Shown here piece after piece: positions 22,882 to 27,893 of a stretch of 27,893 bases of DNA (its first letter is position 1; each line of letters begins with the position of its first letter). The stretch spans positions 1-27,893 of the forward strand of contig JBJXFX010000134.1 in assembly GCA_046152925.1 (NCBI GenBank). Reading direction: 5' to 3'. The notes under the pieces are model-generated. The model was not told the DNA's origin, searched no databases, and worked only from the letters and a program-made list of their open reading frames with translations. The position numbers were made by a program, and so were the translations under genes. The stretch comes from CAMAUF01 sp046152925. GTDB taxonomy: Bacteria > Chloroflexota > Dehalococcoidia > Tepidiformales > Tepidiformaceae.

Positions 22882-23251
22882 CTAGGCGGCGATGGTGACC
22901 GCGACGGAACCGGTCGCGCACTCCCCGGAGGTGGAGCACACCTCGTAGGTGATCGTGGTGGTCCCAGCCCAATAGGCTGGCGCCGTGAAGGTGACCTGAT
23001 TCGTAAAGGGGTCGACAGCTGCCCAGCCGGCCTGCGGTTGGGTCAACGATACGTAGCGTCGCCCCATCGACGATGTCGTCGCCGGACGCAAGGTCGTTCG
23101 CAAGGACATCGATCCAGGTCGTCGTCCAGCCGCCCACAGTTAGCGCGTCGGGTTGTGGCTGCGGCGCGGCGGCAGCCGGCAGAGCCACCGCAAGGCTTGC
23201 GAGGGCGGCCAGCCCAGCTATGACGGTCTTGGCCCTTCGAGGGGAAGTCAT
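22882..23251 (-). pseudogene. secreted Ig/cadherin-like repeat protein, frameshifted
   Basis: From ATG 23251 (GGAG 7 nt upstream) the frame gives a clear signal peptide, basic start then AGLAALASLAVALPAAAAP, followed by ALTVGGWTTTWIDVLANDLASGDDIVDGATLR. The rest of the domain is found in a second frame: YVSLTQPQAGWAAVDPFTNQ, then TFTAPAYWAGTTTITYEVCS and ECATGSVAVTIAA, stop at 22882. Together these are one bacterial Ig-like/cadherin-like unit (VLANDxxxxG ... TQPxxG ... FTAPxxxxGTTTITYEV). The switch lies near 23045-23062. As written, the first frame runs into unrelated sequence up to 22799. The joined product would be about 122 aa. It could be a real frameshift or an assembly/sequencing error. 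Confidence 0.75.
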
Positions 23252-23569
23252 GGTTGCACTCCATCCACATGAAGGAGCTGCATCGGTGGTCGATGCGCAG
23301 CTGTATCGAAGCAGCCACTCATTCGGGGCGCGTGAGAGTTCGTTTTCGCAATCCGTGAGATTGCGCTTCGACCCGTGCTGGCTCTCATACGATTCACAAA
23401 GTCGTCGTGTTGAATAGCGCCGGCACGGTCAACTGCGGCGGGCGCGATGGACGAGGCGCGGAGCGCGGCCGGGATCCCCCCGTACGGGCATTAACGCCCA
23501 GATGGCGGCGCGCGCTGCCCGTACCGTGGCGGATCAGGCCGCGTATACTGATTGCCTGGAGGTGTGGGC
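23252..23569. other. 318-base divergent intergenic region
   Basis: No gene is seen. It holds the leaders of the minus-strand secreted-protein gene and the plus-strand Uma2 gene. A 7-bp perfect inverted repeat CGCAATC-cgtga-GATTGCG lies at 23347-23365, and a TATACT box for the Uma2 gene at 23544-23549. The other sequence shows no feature that I can name. Confidence 0.5.
23544..23549 (+). promoter_or_regulatory. -10 box of the second Uma2 gene
   Basis: TATACT at 23544-23549. A start near 23556 would give a very short leader that just contains the GGAGGTG ribosome site (23558-23564) before ATG 23570. No strong -35 is seen. Confidence 0.45.
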
Positions 23570-24130
23570 ATGAGCGCGCTCGCCGTCTTGGATCGTCCAG
23601 AGACCTGGCCGACCTTGCCCGACCGGGAAGGGTACGAGCACGTCGACGGAAAGTGGGTGAAGCTCAACGTGGCAGCTGGACCGGTGCATCTTGGCTACCA
23701 GTTGGTTAACCGGCTGAATGCGTTCGCGAACCCGCACGGTCTCGGCTGGGCACTCATTGGCGAGACGCCCTACCAGATCTGGCCCGAGCACCCACAGCGC
23801 TACCGCAAGCCTGATGGCAGCTTCCTCGGGCAAGACGCGTTGCCCGATGGGGTCGTGCCCGAGGGCTTCGTGCACGCCGTCCCGGCCATCGTGATCGAGG
23901 TGATCTCGCCCGGCGACCGCGCCCACGAACTCATCGCCAAGGTCGGGGAGTATCTGGACGCGGGCATCGAACTGGTCTGGGTGCTCTCGCCAGCTACGGC
24001 TGTCGTGACCGTGCACCGGCCGGGCGGGAACGACTCACGCCTCCGGCCTGGGGATACGTTGACGGGCGAGGATGTCTTGCCGGGGTTCTCGCTGCCGGTC
24101 GCCGACCTCTTCAGCCGCCGTCTGGCGTAG
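23570..24130 (+). CDS. Uma2 family protein (DUF820 restriction-endonuclease fold)
   Basis: Uma2 protein of 186 aa; the family has a PD-(D/E)xK nuclease-like fold, but no established role. Visible: YEHVDGKWVKLNVAAGPVHLGYQLVNRL (substrate-entry beta/alpha unit), RKPDGSFL supplying the PD motif, PAIVIEVISPGDRAHELIAKVGEYLDAGIELVWVLSP covering the E and downstream K/Y motif, then PGDTLTGEDVLPGFSLPVADLF, the usual family ending. ATG at 23570 has GGAGGTG 6 nt upstream; an in-frame TTG at 23552 overlaps the ribosome site and is rejected. It is a distant paralogue of the disrupted gene at 17857-18568, with little direct similarity outside the motifs. Confidence 0.88.
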   Translation: MSALAVLDRPETWPTLPDREGYEHVDGKWVKLNVAAGPVHLGYQLVNRLNAFANPHGLGWALIGETPYQIWPEHPQRYRKPDGSFLGQDALPDGVVPEGFVHAVPAIVIEVISPGDRAHELIAKVGEYLDAGIELVWVLSPATAVVTVHRPGGNDSRLRPGDTLTGEDVLPGFSLPVADLFSRRLA

Positions 24131-24141
24131 GGCCAGCGCTC

Positions 24142-25491
24142 CTAGGTCGCAGAGCGCGCGCTGCTGGGCGAGCGTCTCGCCCAGCGGGCGAAACGCTCGC
24201 AGCGCGGTGCCCGTAACCCTCTCAGGTCAACACTGATCGTCGTCCCGCTCCAGAAAGACGGGCTCGACGTCTTCTTCATCGTGACCAAAGTCACTTGCTC
24301 ATGGCGCCGGAGGATCGCAATCCCACCCGCCTCGGGAGCGTTCGTAGCCGCTGGGGCACCGAGCGCCGTGTTCAAGTAGTGGCGCCAACGGCCCTCGGAC
24401 TCGCTCCAGACGTAGAGCGCCGACCAACCAGTGTCGGGGAGACAAGATAGAAAGACGGCGGGCGGAATCGGCCCTCCGAACGGGCCCGGTTGGACATAGG
24501 CGCCCGGCTCGGGCATGACGAAGCGCGACGCGTGGCCAATTGGCGGGCGTGGGAGCGGCACTGGATTGTTGACCCGGTCGACCGTCGATATCTCGCAATC
24601 CTGGAGCTTGCAGAAGTCCTTGAGTCCGTCCAAATGTTCAGGAAGGAATCGGATGCCTCGCGATCCGGCGGGATCTACGCCCGTCCTCATGCCCGCCAGG
24701 AAGCGCTCGTCGACAAGTGAGTTGCGCACCTCGAACGGCGCACCGTCGGCGGTCTCATCCGCGACCGCGCTGTGGGCGAACGTGGGTCCGTCCAGTCGGA
24801 GCGTGCCGGCAAAGAACGTGAGCATCCGGCCGAGCGAGGGCTTGGCAAGGTAGGCGTGGAAGACGGGCTGACTCGTGTCGTGCTCGAAGTAGGAATCCGG
24901 AAGGGCGGCCAGGATAGAAAACGTCCCCGGATGAGTCGGGAACGCTTCGTCCGGGAGGTGGAGGAGTGCGAGGTTCGCGAACTCCAGTCGGGCTTCGATC
25001 CACGCCCGGGGAAGCGTCCAGCCACGCACAAGGGCGGTACCCCAGGGCCATTGCCAGGCCGCCACGCTGTTGGCGCCAGGTGCGACAAGGATCCCGCCAA
25101 CGGGCCCGGAGTCCGTGATGCAATGAGCTGCGGTCAGCACCGCGGTCCAGTCGATCATCATCCCGGTGCACAGCCGGGCGATGTCGCCTCCCGGCGACAG
25201 GACGACGATCAGGGTCGTGGTCGCCACAGCGCCAACACGGTCCGCCTGGTCCCCGACCCCGAACCATCCGACACCTGGAGCGTCCAAGAGCGCGGCGGCC
25301 ACGCCTCCGGTCAGGTCTACGAGAGCGCCGGCACCAAGTTGGGGGGTGAGAGATGGCGCAGCAACGTGGACATCGAAGGCAAATGGCGAGGGGTCCGACT
25401 CGCTTGCGGTCCGGTTCGGGAGCAGGAGGGCGACCACCGCTCCCACGAGGAAGACTGCTATCAAGGACGCTCGCATCAGTCGCTTCCGCAT
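24142..25491 (-). CDS. secreted trypsin-like (S1) protease homologue, probably inactive
   Basis: N-terminus MRKRLMRASLIAVFLVGAVVALLL is a signal peptide or anchor, so the protein is exported. The 449 aa product contains a chymotrypsin-fold domain: LCTGMMIDWTAVLTAAHCI has the catalytic His with its disulfide Cys pair. The Asp strand (usual D-x-ALL-x-L) reads ANLALLHL, and the nucleophile loop (usual GNSG-S/G-P) reads TADGAP, so Asp becomes Asn or Ala and Ser becomes Asp. The C-terminal 180 residues contain CKLQDCEI and a Cys in SCLPDTGWSALYVWSESEGRW, without a recognised domain. ATG 25491 is preferred; GTG 25533 lies inside the upstream terminator. Convergent with the Uma2 gene, 11 bases apart. 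Confidence 0.75.
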   Translation of the reverse strand: MRKRLMRASLIAVFLVGAVVALLLPNRTASESDPSPFAFDVHVAAPSLTPQLGAGALVDLTGGVAAALLDAPGVGWFGVGDQADRVGAVATTTLIVVLSPGGDIARLCTGMMIDWTAVLTAAHCITDSGPVGGILVAPGANSVAAWQWPWGTALVRGWTLPRAWIEARLEFANLALLHLPDEAFPTHPGTFSILAALPDSYFEHDTSQPVFHAYLAKPSLGRMLTFFAGTLRLDGPTFAHSAVADETADGAPFEVRNSLVDERFLAGMRTGVDPAGSRGIRFLPEHLDGLKDFCKLQDCEISTVDRVNNPVPLPRPPIGHASRFVMPEPGAYVQPGPFGGPIPPAVFLSCLPDTGWSALYVWSESEGRWRHYLNTALGAPAATNAPEAGGIAILRRHEQVTLVTMKKTSSPSFWSGTTISVDLRGLRAPRCERFARWARRSPSSARSAT

Positions 25492-25530
25492 CACTCTACG
25501 GGACGCGTTGCGCTTTAACCAGCACCCGAT

Positions 25531-25558
25531 CACAAAAGGCGCCCTTTCGGGCGCCCTT
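25531..25558 (-). terminator. intrinsic terminator of the zinc-ribbon gene
   Basis: On the minus strand: GGCGCCC (25555-25549), loop GAAA, GGGCGCC (25544-25538), then TTTTGTG (25537-25531). Seven perfect G-C pairs with a GNRA-type tetraloop and a T-run, 24 bases after the zinc-ribbon stop. A clean intrinsic terminator that separates this gene from the protease gene. Confidence 0.85.
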
Positions 25559-25581
25559 CGTTCAGGTCGTGATTGCTCGGA

Positions 25582-26007
25582 CTACCAGCGCCGGTCGCGG
25601 CCACCGCCGCCACCACCACCGTAGCCACCGCCGCCGCTGCGGCCACCACCGCCGCCGCCGAAGCCGCCGCCACCACCGCCACCGAAGCCACCCGACGTGC
25701 GGGGCTGCGACTGGAAGCAGTCACTGCAGTAGACCGGGCGGTCGCCGCGCGGTTCGAAAGGCACCTTGGCCTCCTTGCCGCAGGAACCGCAAGTTGCGCT
25801 GAACATCTCGCGGAACCCGCCGCCGCCGGGACGCGCACCACCACCACCGCCGCCCCCGCCGTCAGAACGGCGAGCAGAACGGCAGCTCGGGCAGCGGCGC
25901 GGCTCGTTGGTGAAGCCCTTGGACTGGTGGAACTCTTGCTCCCCGGCCGTGAAAGTGAAGGCGCCCCCGCAGTCGGAGCAGGTTAGGGTCTTGTCTACGA
26001 GACTCAC
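25582..26007 (-). CDS. zinc-ribbon protein with Gly-rich tail
   Basis: The 141 aa protein has four Cys pairs. An N-terminal treble-clef-like unit reads LTCSDCGGAFTFTAGEQEF...RRCPSC, and a second reads ATCGSCGKEAKVPFEPRGD..VYCSDCF, the CxxC-(about 20)-CxxC motif. The linker (about 50-63) and the last 35 residues are nearly all Gly with some Arg, Ser, Phe and Tyr, ending GGGGRDRRW, similar to RGG/FG-type RNA-binding low-complexity tails. Such proteins are common in Chloroflexota and Patescibacteria-like genomes, but their role is unknown; nucleic-acid binding is inferred. Start is GTG 26007 with GGAGGT 6 nt upstream, a strong ribosome site suggesting high expression. It is monocistronic, with its own terminator. 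Confidence 0.85.
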   Translation of the reverse strand: MSLVDKTLTCSDCGGAFTFTAGEQEFHQSKGFTNEPRRCPSCRSARRSDGGGGGGGGARPGGGGFREMFSATCGSCGKEAKVPFEPRGDRPVYCSDCFQSQPRTSGGFGGGGGGGFGGGGGGRSGGGGYGGGGGGGRDRRW

Positions 26008-26144
26008 TCGAAGACCTCCAAGAAAGTGATCGGGTCTTCAACGAGTCAGCGCGCCAGTGGGGTCAAGACAGGTGGGCCGGGTCAGCGAAGAAAATCCACC
26101 TCTACCGTACGCGGATCCGGCTGCGAATGCTAGTCGTACGGGCC

Positions 26145-26150
26145 TATACT
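26145..26150 (+). promoter_or_regulatory. -10 box of the DUF5678-like gene (leaderless)
   Basis: TATACT at 26145-26150, seven bases, then ATG 26158. No Shine-Dalgarno lies before that ATG, so the mRNA probably starts at the start codon. The TTGACA that overlaps the ATG is in the wrong place for a -35 box. Confidence 0.5.
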
Positions 26151-26157
26151 TGTTGAC

Positions 26158-26475
26158 ATGGCCGTTGATCTCCGAGCCCCGTTCACGCCCGAAGAGCGGG
26201 CCGCCATGCTCGAACCTGCGCACGAAATCCGTCGCCGGTTCGCCGAGGCAGAACGTAACGAGTGCGTCCTGCGCAAGCCCGAGGTTGTCGCACTCGTGAA
26301 CGGCGGCTACGCGGCGGCCTGCGATGGCAAGCTGATCGGGTGGGCGTCCACCTGGGAGGAGCTCCGCGCCCGGCTCCATAAAGATGGTTGGTTCGAGCAC
26401 GGCGACTACCCGATTGGTCTCGTGTTGCGCAAGGTAGGCGTGGCGGTTCCCGGCCAGCCTCGCGAGCGCCGGTGA
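26158..26475 (+). CDS. small DUF5678-like protein
   Basis: A 105 aa cytoplasmic protein. Its centre, VVALVNGGYAAACDGKLIGWASTWEELRARLHKDGW, has the DUF5678 look: a short beta strand (VVALVNG), a second strand around GKLIG, then a helix (TWEELRARL) and a closing strand YPIGLVLRKV. The N-terminal 45 residues form a charged helix-rich segment. No catalytic motif. ATG 26158 follows a TATACT box by 7 nt. The stop overlaps the start of the following retropepsin-like gene (GTGA, 26472-26475), so the two are made together. Such small proteins are often next to retropepsin-like genes in my recollection, but the function of the pair is not established. Confidence 0.7.
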   Translation: MAVDLRAPFTPEERAAMLEPAHEIRRRFAEAERNECVLRKPEVVALVNGGYAAACDGKLIGWASTWEELRARLHKDGWFEHGDYPIGLVLRKVGVAVPGQPRERR

Positions 26476-27053
26476 TCGAGGCAAGCTTCATCGCGGGACG
26501 CCCGGAGTTCAGGGCATACGTCTACGCGTCTCTGGTGACCCATCCGGTGGAGATCGCGCTCCAGCTGGCGCCAGACTGCGCACGGACGTTGCTTACCAGC
26601 GAGGCGCTGGGCCTCGTGGAAGCCATCGCCCTCGCCCCCGACGACGCCGACGAAGTCGGGAGCCACCTTCTTGGCGTAGTCCGCGCCCGGCGAGTCCGGG
26701 CGCTGCTGGCGTTCGCTCATGAGGATGGCCGGCTTCACCTGGAGGAGGTCGAAGCGCTCCTTGTTGCTGGGCGGCCCGACGAATGCCGCCTCGGGATGGA
26801 CGTCCTCTCGCGATGGACACTCGTCCTCGACGGCCCCTCTGGGCAGTGTTTCGCTGAGCCGGCGCCACGAGAACGAGGGCCGCACCTTAGCTTTCGGGCG
26901 GCCACAACGCCGCCACGTCGAGCGTGTTCACGAGGTCGAGCGACCAGAACACCGGCGGCCCATCGATTGGCGCCGCCGCCACCGTCTCCTGAAACTCTGG
27001 TGATGCGATCACTGCCCGGAACCGGTCGATGTCCTCGACCACCTGGACGATGA
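26472..27053 (+). CDS. retropepsin-like protein lacking the catalytic motif
   Basis: Bacterial clan AA aspartic-protease-like protein. The recognisable part is residues 1-140: EASFIAGRPEFRAYVYASLV at the start, LQLAPDCARTLLTSEALGLV where the family has a LxDTGAxxTLLxxxxAxxLGI motif, and near the end LLAFAHEDGRLHLEEVEALL then CRLGMDVLSRWTLVLDGPSG, which matches the family's LLGRDxLNRWxxxYDP segment. The D-T-G is replaced by A-P-D, so proteolysis is unlikely. Starts at GTG 26472 within the previous stop. The frame runs on to 27053 (193 aa), but family members end soon after the LSRW helix; the last 50 residues are Arg/Pro-rich, overlap the convergent gene by 167 bases, and may be a frame extension after a lost stop. 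Confidence 0.55.
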   Translation: MIEASFIAGRPEFRAYVYASLVTHPVEIALQLAPDCARTLLTSEALGLVEAIALAPDDADEVGSHLLGVVRARRVRALLAFAHEDGRLHLEEVEALLVAGRPDECRLGMDVLSRWTLVLDGPSGQCFAEPAPRERGPHLSFRAATTPPRRACSRGRATRTPAAHRLAPPPPSPETLVMRSLPGTGRCPRPPGR

Positions 27054-27198
27054 CAACGGTCCGCGGGTCGTCGTGGTCGCGGTAGATGGTCTCCAGGACC
27101 AGGCCCATCGCTCGCCCGAAGCGCGTCACGCCGGCGAGGTGGGCCCGATGCCACGCGTCGAAGTCGGTGGGCGTAACACGGACGATCGAAGCGGGCAT
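26887..27198 (-). CDS. small dimeric alpha/beta-barrel protein (ABM-like)
   Basis: 103 aa, MPASIVRVTPTDFDAWHRAH at the start, then RDHDDPRTVVIVQVVEDIDRFRAVIASPEF and APIDGPPVFWSLDLV. The beta-alpha-beta-beta-alpha-beta layout and the S-P-E-F-x-x-x-V/M helix end resemble antibiotic-biosynthesis-monooxygenase-like or stress-responsive barrels, which often act as small oxygenases or lactone/heme-binding proteins. No catalytic residue can be assigned. ATG 27198 follows GGAGG with about 5 nt spacing. It lies 47 bases after the SDR stop on the same strand and may be co-transcribed with it. The 3' end overlaps the convergent retropepsin-like frame. Confidence 0.75.
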   Translation of the reverse strand: MPASIVRVTPTDFDAWHRAHLAGVTRFGRAMGLVLETIYRDHDDPRTVVIVQVVEDIDRFRAVIASPEFQETVAAAPIDGPPVFWSLDLVNTLDVAALWPPES

Positions 27199-27245
27199 GT
27201 GGTCCTCCGTTGCAGCACGGTCCTGCGCGTCGCGCCGCCGGGCCG

Positions 27246-27893
27246 TTAACCGGCCACGTAGTCCTTGCGGAGCTGCCCGATCGTAACGACTTGGCCGTTG
27301 TACCGCTTCGCTCGATGCACCAACCAGAGAGCGGCCTCGCCCATGATCGCCGGGCTCTCCCAGCCGCTCGTGTCCGCGCCGGGGTTGACGAGGAGGAAGC
27401 CTTCCGTCATCACCGGCAGTTCGAGGCCCAACGAGATGACCTGCACGTTGTCTGGCTCCAACTCGACCGCCAGCCCCTGGCTCATCTTGTCGAGCGCAAC
27501 CTTCGAGACCGAGTAGTTCAACCGCCCGGCGCCGACGACCTTCGCGGCCATCGACGAGACGTTGATGATGACGCCCGACTTGCGTGCGACCATCTCCGGC
27601 GCGAACGCCTTGAAGGTCAAGAACGGGCCGCGGATGTTCACGTCCATCACGAGGTCCCAGCGCTTCTGTGGGAGGTCGAGCGAGAGGCCCGGGAACGAGA
27701 TCCCAGCGTTGTTAACCAGGATGTCGCAGCGGCCAAAGGCGTCCATCGTCCGGCGGTGGAGGTTCGCGACATCCTCTTCGAGGCGCACATCGCACTGCAC
27801 GGCGATGGCGCGGCCGCCTTCGGCCTCGATCAGGCGGACGGTCTCCTCGTTCGTGCCCGGCAGCTTGGCGGCCGGGTTGGCGTCCATCGTGCG
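27246..27893 (-). CDS. SDR family oxidoreductase (5' truncated by window)
   Basis: Short-chain dehydrogenase whose Rossmann start (TGxxxGIG) lies beyond the window. The visible frame enters at the last base as R-T-M-D-A-N-P, matching the stretch after beta-2 in related SDRs, so ATG 27887 is internal. Visible motifs: AVQCDVRLEEDV, LVNNAGIS, the catalytic Ser in IINVSSMA, and YSVSK with Tyr and Lys. About 215 residues are seen of a probable 260-290. The LPGT loop after the second strand marks a subgroup of 3-oxoacyl-ACP/hydroxysteroid-type SDRs. Substrate unknown. It is followed on the same strand by the small ABM-like gene. Confidence 0.88.
   Translation of the reverse strand, partial: RTMDANPAAKLPGTNEETVRLIEAEGGRAIAVQCDVRLEEDVANLHRRTMDAFGRCDILVNNAGISFPGLSLDLPQKRWDLVMDVNIRGPFLTFKAFAPEMVARKSGVIINVSSMAAKVVGAGRLNYSVSKVALDKMSQGLAVELEPDNVQVISLGLELPVMTEGFLLVNPGADTSGWESPAIMGEAALWLVHRAKRYNGQVVTIGQLRKDYVAG

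Noticed and set aside
22799..23050. C-terminal part of the 150-codon frame from ATG 23251
   Set aside because: After the frameshift the peptide is His/Arg/Leu-rich with no Ig-like pattern, whereas the other frame continues the domain.
26153..26158. TTGACA as a -35 box
   Set aside because: It overlaps the start codon of the DUF5678-like gene and no -10 box follows at a suitable distance; the TATACT just upstream explains the start.

Overview
The window is a high-GC bacterial chromosome segment with short intergenic gaps. It probably comes from a Chloroflexota-like lineage close to Dehalococcoidia. That placement is inference: it rests on the ddl-ftsQ-ftsA-ftsZ order, on an ftsA gene (Actinobacteria, the other obvious high-GC group, lack FtsA), on the style of the FtsZ and PolA sequences, and on a mixture of Shine-Dalgarno starts with apparently leaderless starts (a TATACT-like box 6-8 nt before the start codon). 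No tRNA, rRNA, CRISPR array or transposase was seen.

Layout. 1-4111 (+): end of a division and cell-wall cluster, with 5'-truncated ddl, then ftsQ, ftsA and ftsZ. 4318-8928: an alpha/beta hydrolase (-), a glutamine-dependent asparagine synthase (+), a hydroxyacyl-CoA-dehydrogenase-like SDR (+) and a membrane protein with a degenerate GGDEF domain (-). 9085-12248 (+): a TPP-riboswitch operon with a well-formed attenuator, encoding a small thiamine-binding protein, an ABC permease, a THI5/NMT1-like lipoprotein and an ATPase, probably for uptake of thiamine or its pyrimidine precursor. 12258-15097: a GNAT acetyltransferase, a Crp/Fnr regulator, a small NrtS-like membrane protein and a cytochrome P450. 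15098-17836 (-): DNA polymerase I with no visible proofreading residues. 17857-19180: a Uma2-family gene split by a 61-bp duplication-type insertion, then a non-coding stretch with three tandem hairpin repeats. 19181-22743 (-): tetR, CaiB-type CoA transferase, crotonase and isocitrate-lyase-superfamily enzyme, read as a probable catabolic operon. 22833-27245: accessory genes, namely a frameshifted secreted Ig-like protein, a second Uma2 gene, a trypsin-like pseudoprotease, a Gly-rich zinc-ribbon protein, a DUF5678-like / retropepsin-like gene pair and a small dimeric-barrel protein. 27246-27893 (-): a second SDR cut by the window end.

The most unusual theme is loss of canonical catalytic residues in proteins that otherwise look intact. 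The crotonase lacks both hydratase glutamates, and its operon partner in the isocitrate lyase superfamily lacks the catalytic Cys and one metal-binding Asp. The S1 protease keeps only His, the retropepsin-like protein has lost its DTG motif, and GGDEF reads DEGRY. The two best candidates for something undescribed are the CoA transferase/crotonase/lyase operon, which may carry out a non-standard reaction, and the translationally coupled DUF5678/pseudo-retropepsin pair.
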